A DNA stretch of 64,000 nucleotides from Nitrospinaceae bacterium. GTDB lineage: Bacteria > Nitrospinota > Nitrospinia > Nitrospinales > VA-1. Positions 63,202 to 64,000 of the stretch are shown here, one piece after another. The notes under the pieces are model-generated. The model did no database searches and was not told the origin of the DNA. It worked only from the letters and a program-made list of their open reading frames with translations. The stretch lies in assembly GCA_029261655.1 (NCBI GenBank), contig JAJDAY010000019.1, forward strand, positions 21,819 through 85,818. Reading direction: 5' to 3'. Position 1 is the stretch's first letter. Every line of letters starts with the position of its first letter. The position numbers were made by a program, and so were the translations under genes.

Positions 63202-63355
63202 GTTTGATTTACAGGAAGGCGAGGCCAAGCGCCGACTCTGGCACACACGGCCAAGCCTGGAGGCTCTAAGAAAGCCTGTTCTCCCTCCCTGCGGGTGGGG
63301 TATTGTGGTCCGAATCTGGTTATCGAGGACTCAAATAAGGAAGGAAAGACGATTT

Positions 63356-63574
63356 ATGAGCGCGGTTTTTGAAAAATACCAATGGAATTACAAAATCTTA
63401 AAAGAATCCATTCCAAGTACAGAAGGTGAGATAATGGAATTGGAAAAAAAACTGTCCGATCTTGGAAGCCGATATTGGGAGGTGGTTTCCGTGAATCACA
63501 TGACAAATTCCCCCAACATGCTCATCTATTTGAAAAGCACCAAATGGCGAACCGTCGTTTCCAAGGATCATTGA
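63356..63574 (+). CDS. small DUF4177-like protein
   Basis: This 72-residue protein (start MSAVFEKYQWNYKILKES, with AAGGAAGGAAAG upstream) fits the DUF4177 outline: a first strand WNYKILK, a helix with EKKLSDLGSRYWEVVSV and a last strand PNMLIYLKST. Function unknown. Its sigma54 promoter suggests control by an enhancer-binding protein (nitrogen, stress or envelope signals). A longer frame from 63197 would run through the promoter and is rejected. Confidence 0.7.
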   Translation: MSAVFEKYQWNYKILKESIPSTEGEIMELEKKLSDLGSRYWEVVSVNHMTNSPNMLIYLKSTKWRTVVSKDH

Positions 63575-63654
63575 CCCCCCCTGTTCATCCATTTTGAGGG
63601 CGTGTTCATCCGGGTCGAAGGATATGCAAGGGGTCCAAGATTTCAGGAGAATGT

Positions 63655-64000
63655 TTACCGGGAGACCCCGATTTCATCCTCTTTTTGTGAGGGTTGCGAA
63701 AACTTTTGCAGGGTTTCTAGAAGAAGGTCTTTTTTAATCGGTTTGGAGACATAGCCCGAACATCCCGCTTCCAGGCATTTTTCCATATCCCCTTTTAAAG
63801 CATTGGAGGTCAGAGCAACGATGGGTGTTCGTGCCCGGTTTTGTTGTTCTTCCCATTCGCGGATTTTTCCGGTGGCTGTGTATCCATCCATCACCGGCAT
63901 TTGAATGTCCATCAATACCAGGTCATAACGCTTCTTCCCAAACATTTCGAGGGCCACTTCCCCGTTTTCCGCAGTTTCAAGCTGATGTTTCGTTTTGCTC
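63655..64000 (-). CDS. receiver-domain protein, C-terminal part (cut by window end)
   Basis: The minus-strand frame is open to the window edge, so the gene starts beyond base 64000. The visible 114 residues are most of a receiver domain: LVLMDIQMPVMDGYTATGKIRE with the phospho-Asp, IVALTSNAL and the Lys in GYVSKPIKKD, then a short tail. ALEMF with upstream NGE suggests a receiver at the end of a hybrid histidine kinase. Confidence 0.85.
   Translation of the reverse strand, partial: SKTKHQLETAENGEVALEMFGKKRYDLVLMDIQMPVMDGYTATGKIREWEEQQNRARTPIVALTSNALKGDMEKCLEAGCSGYVSKPIKKDLLLETLQKFSQPSQKEDEIGVSR

Larger units (their letters stand above)
62627..63355. other. 729-bp intergenic region with hairpins and a sigma54 promoter
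   Basis: This gap holds a block of hairpins (about 62800-62940), a TGTGGATAA sequence that matches the DnaA-box core (63107-63115), and the sigma54-type promoter at 63186. A 94-codon minus-strand frame at 62784-63068 crosses the hairpins and looks like chance coding. Confidence 0.6.

Noticed and set aside
1..64000. tRNA, rRNA, CRISPR arrays, insertion sequences
   Set aside because: I looked in the intergenic gaps for cloverleaf arms, regular spacer arrays, transposase motifs and terminal inverted repeats and found none that I could support.

Overview
The window looks like a chromosomal segment of a free-living, Gram-negative, probably marine, chemolithoautotroph. The best fit is Nitrospinota (Nitrospina-like nitrite oxidisers) or a close relative. 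This assignment is inference. It rests on a five-subunit For-type 2-oxoacid:ferredoxin oxidoreductase of the kind used in the reductive TCA cycle, multihaem c-type cytochromes, a Na+-pumping oxaloacetate decarboxylase, outer-membrane biogenesis genes and frequent TTG starts. I see no rRNA, tRNA, CRISPR array, transposase or integrase.

Layout. 1-4.6 kb: the end of an unknown gene, a PBP4-type D,D-carboxypeptidase, a small membrane protein, a PfkB sugar/nucleoside kinase and a metallo-beta-lactamase-fold lipoprotein. 4.7-10.0 kb (minus): a tetrahaem cytochrome with a repeat-built Pro/Glu/Met linker, an outer-membrane beta-barrel and a pentahaem cytochrome lipoprotein, which together could form an electron conduit. 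Three TGTAACA boxes with an exact 18-bp period lie in the tetrahaem promoter. 10.6-17.9 kb: a small lipoprotein, phosphoglycolate phosphatase, Mpl, a radical-SAM-like barrel without the usual cluster cysteines, purC/purB, and a translationally coupled low-Mr phosphatase/fructosamine-kinase pair likely to act in protein deglycation. 18-23.9 kb: a 1979-residue alpha-2-macroglobulin with an intact thioester motif.

24-29 kb (minus): a cysteine-rich unknown protein, then the forEABGD operon behind a near-consensus sigma70 promoter that is almost symmetric and may fire both ways. 29.4-34.7 kb: a ferritin-like protein, RNase H, MltA, a phosphoribosyltransferase, Pcm and an M28 peptidase. 34.7-38.8 kb: a giant AsmA-like protein. 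38.9-48.3 kb: hflK-hflC, trkA-trkH, oadA-oadB-oadG and a DUF932-like protein of a family usually found in phages and plasmids. 48.4-52.2 kb (minus): a second giant AsmA/YhdP-like protein. 52.4-56.4 kb: rlmB and rpsU (convergent, with a terminator overlapping the rlmB stop), a ChaN-PDZ fusion, an ABC ATPase with no neighbouring permease, and acylphosphatase. 56.5-59.7 kb: a visibly AT-richer stretch with a DUF4399 protein, a hybrid histidine kinase and a response regulator. 59.9-64 kb: three TPR proteins, an aldo/keto reductase, a hairpin-rich intergenic block, a sigma54-type promoter in front of a DUF4177-like small protein, and the end of a receiver-domain protein cut by the window.

How the genes may work together. 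ForEABGD and the Oad pump would link carboxylation/decarboxylation of 2-oxoacids to ferredoxin and to the sodium gradient. TrkAH handles potassium. The cytochrome/porin block suggests redox chemistry at the cell envelope. Much of the rest (PBP4, MltA, Mpl, AsmA-like giants, HflKC, alpha-2-macroglobulin) maintains that envelope.
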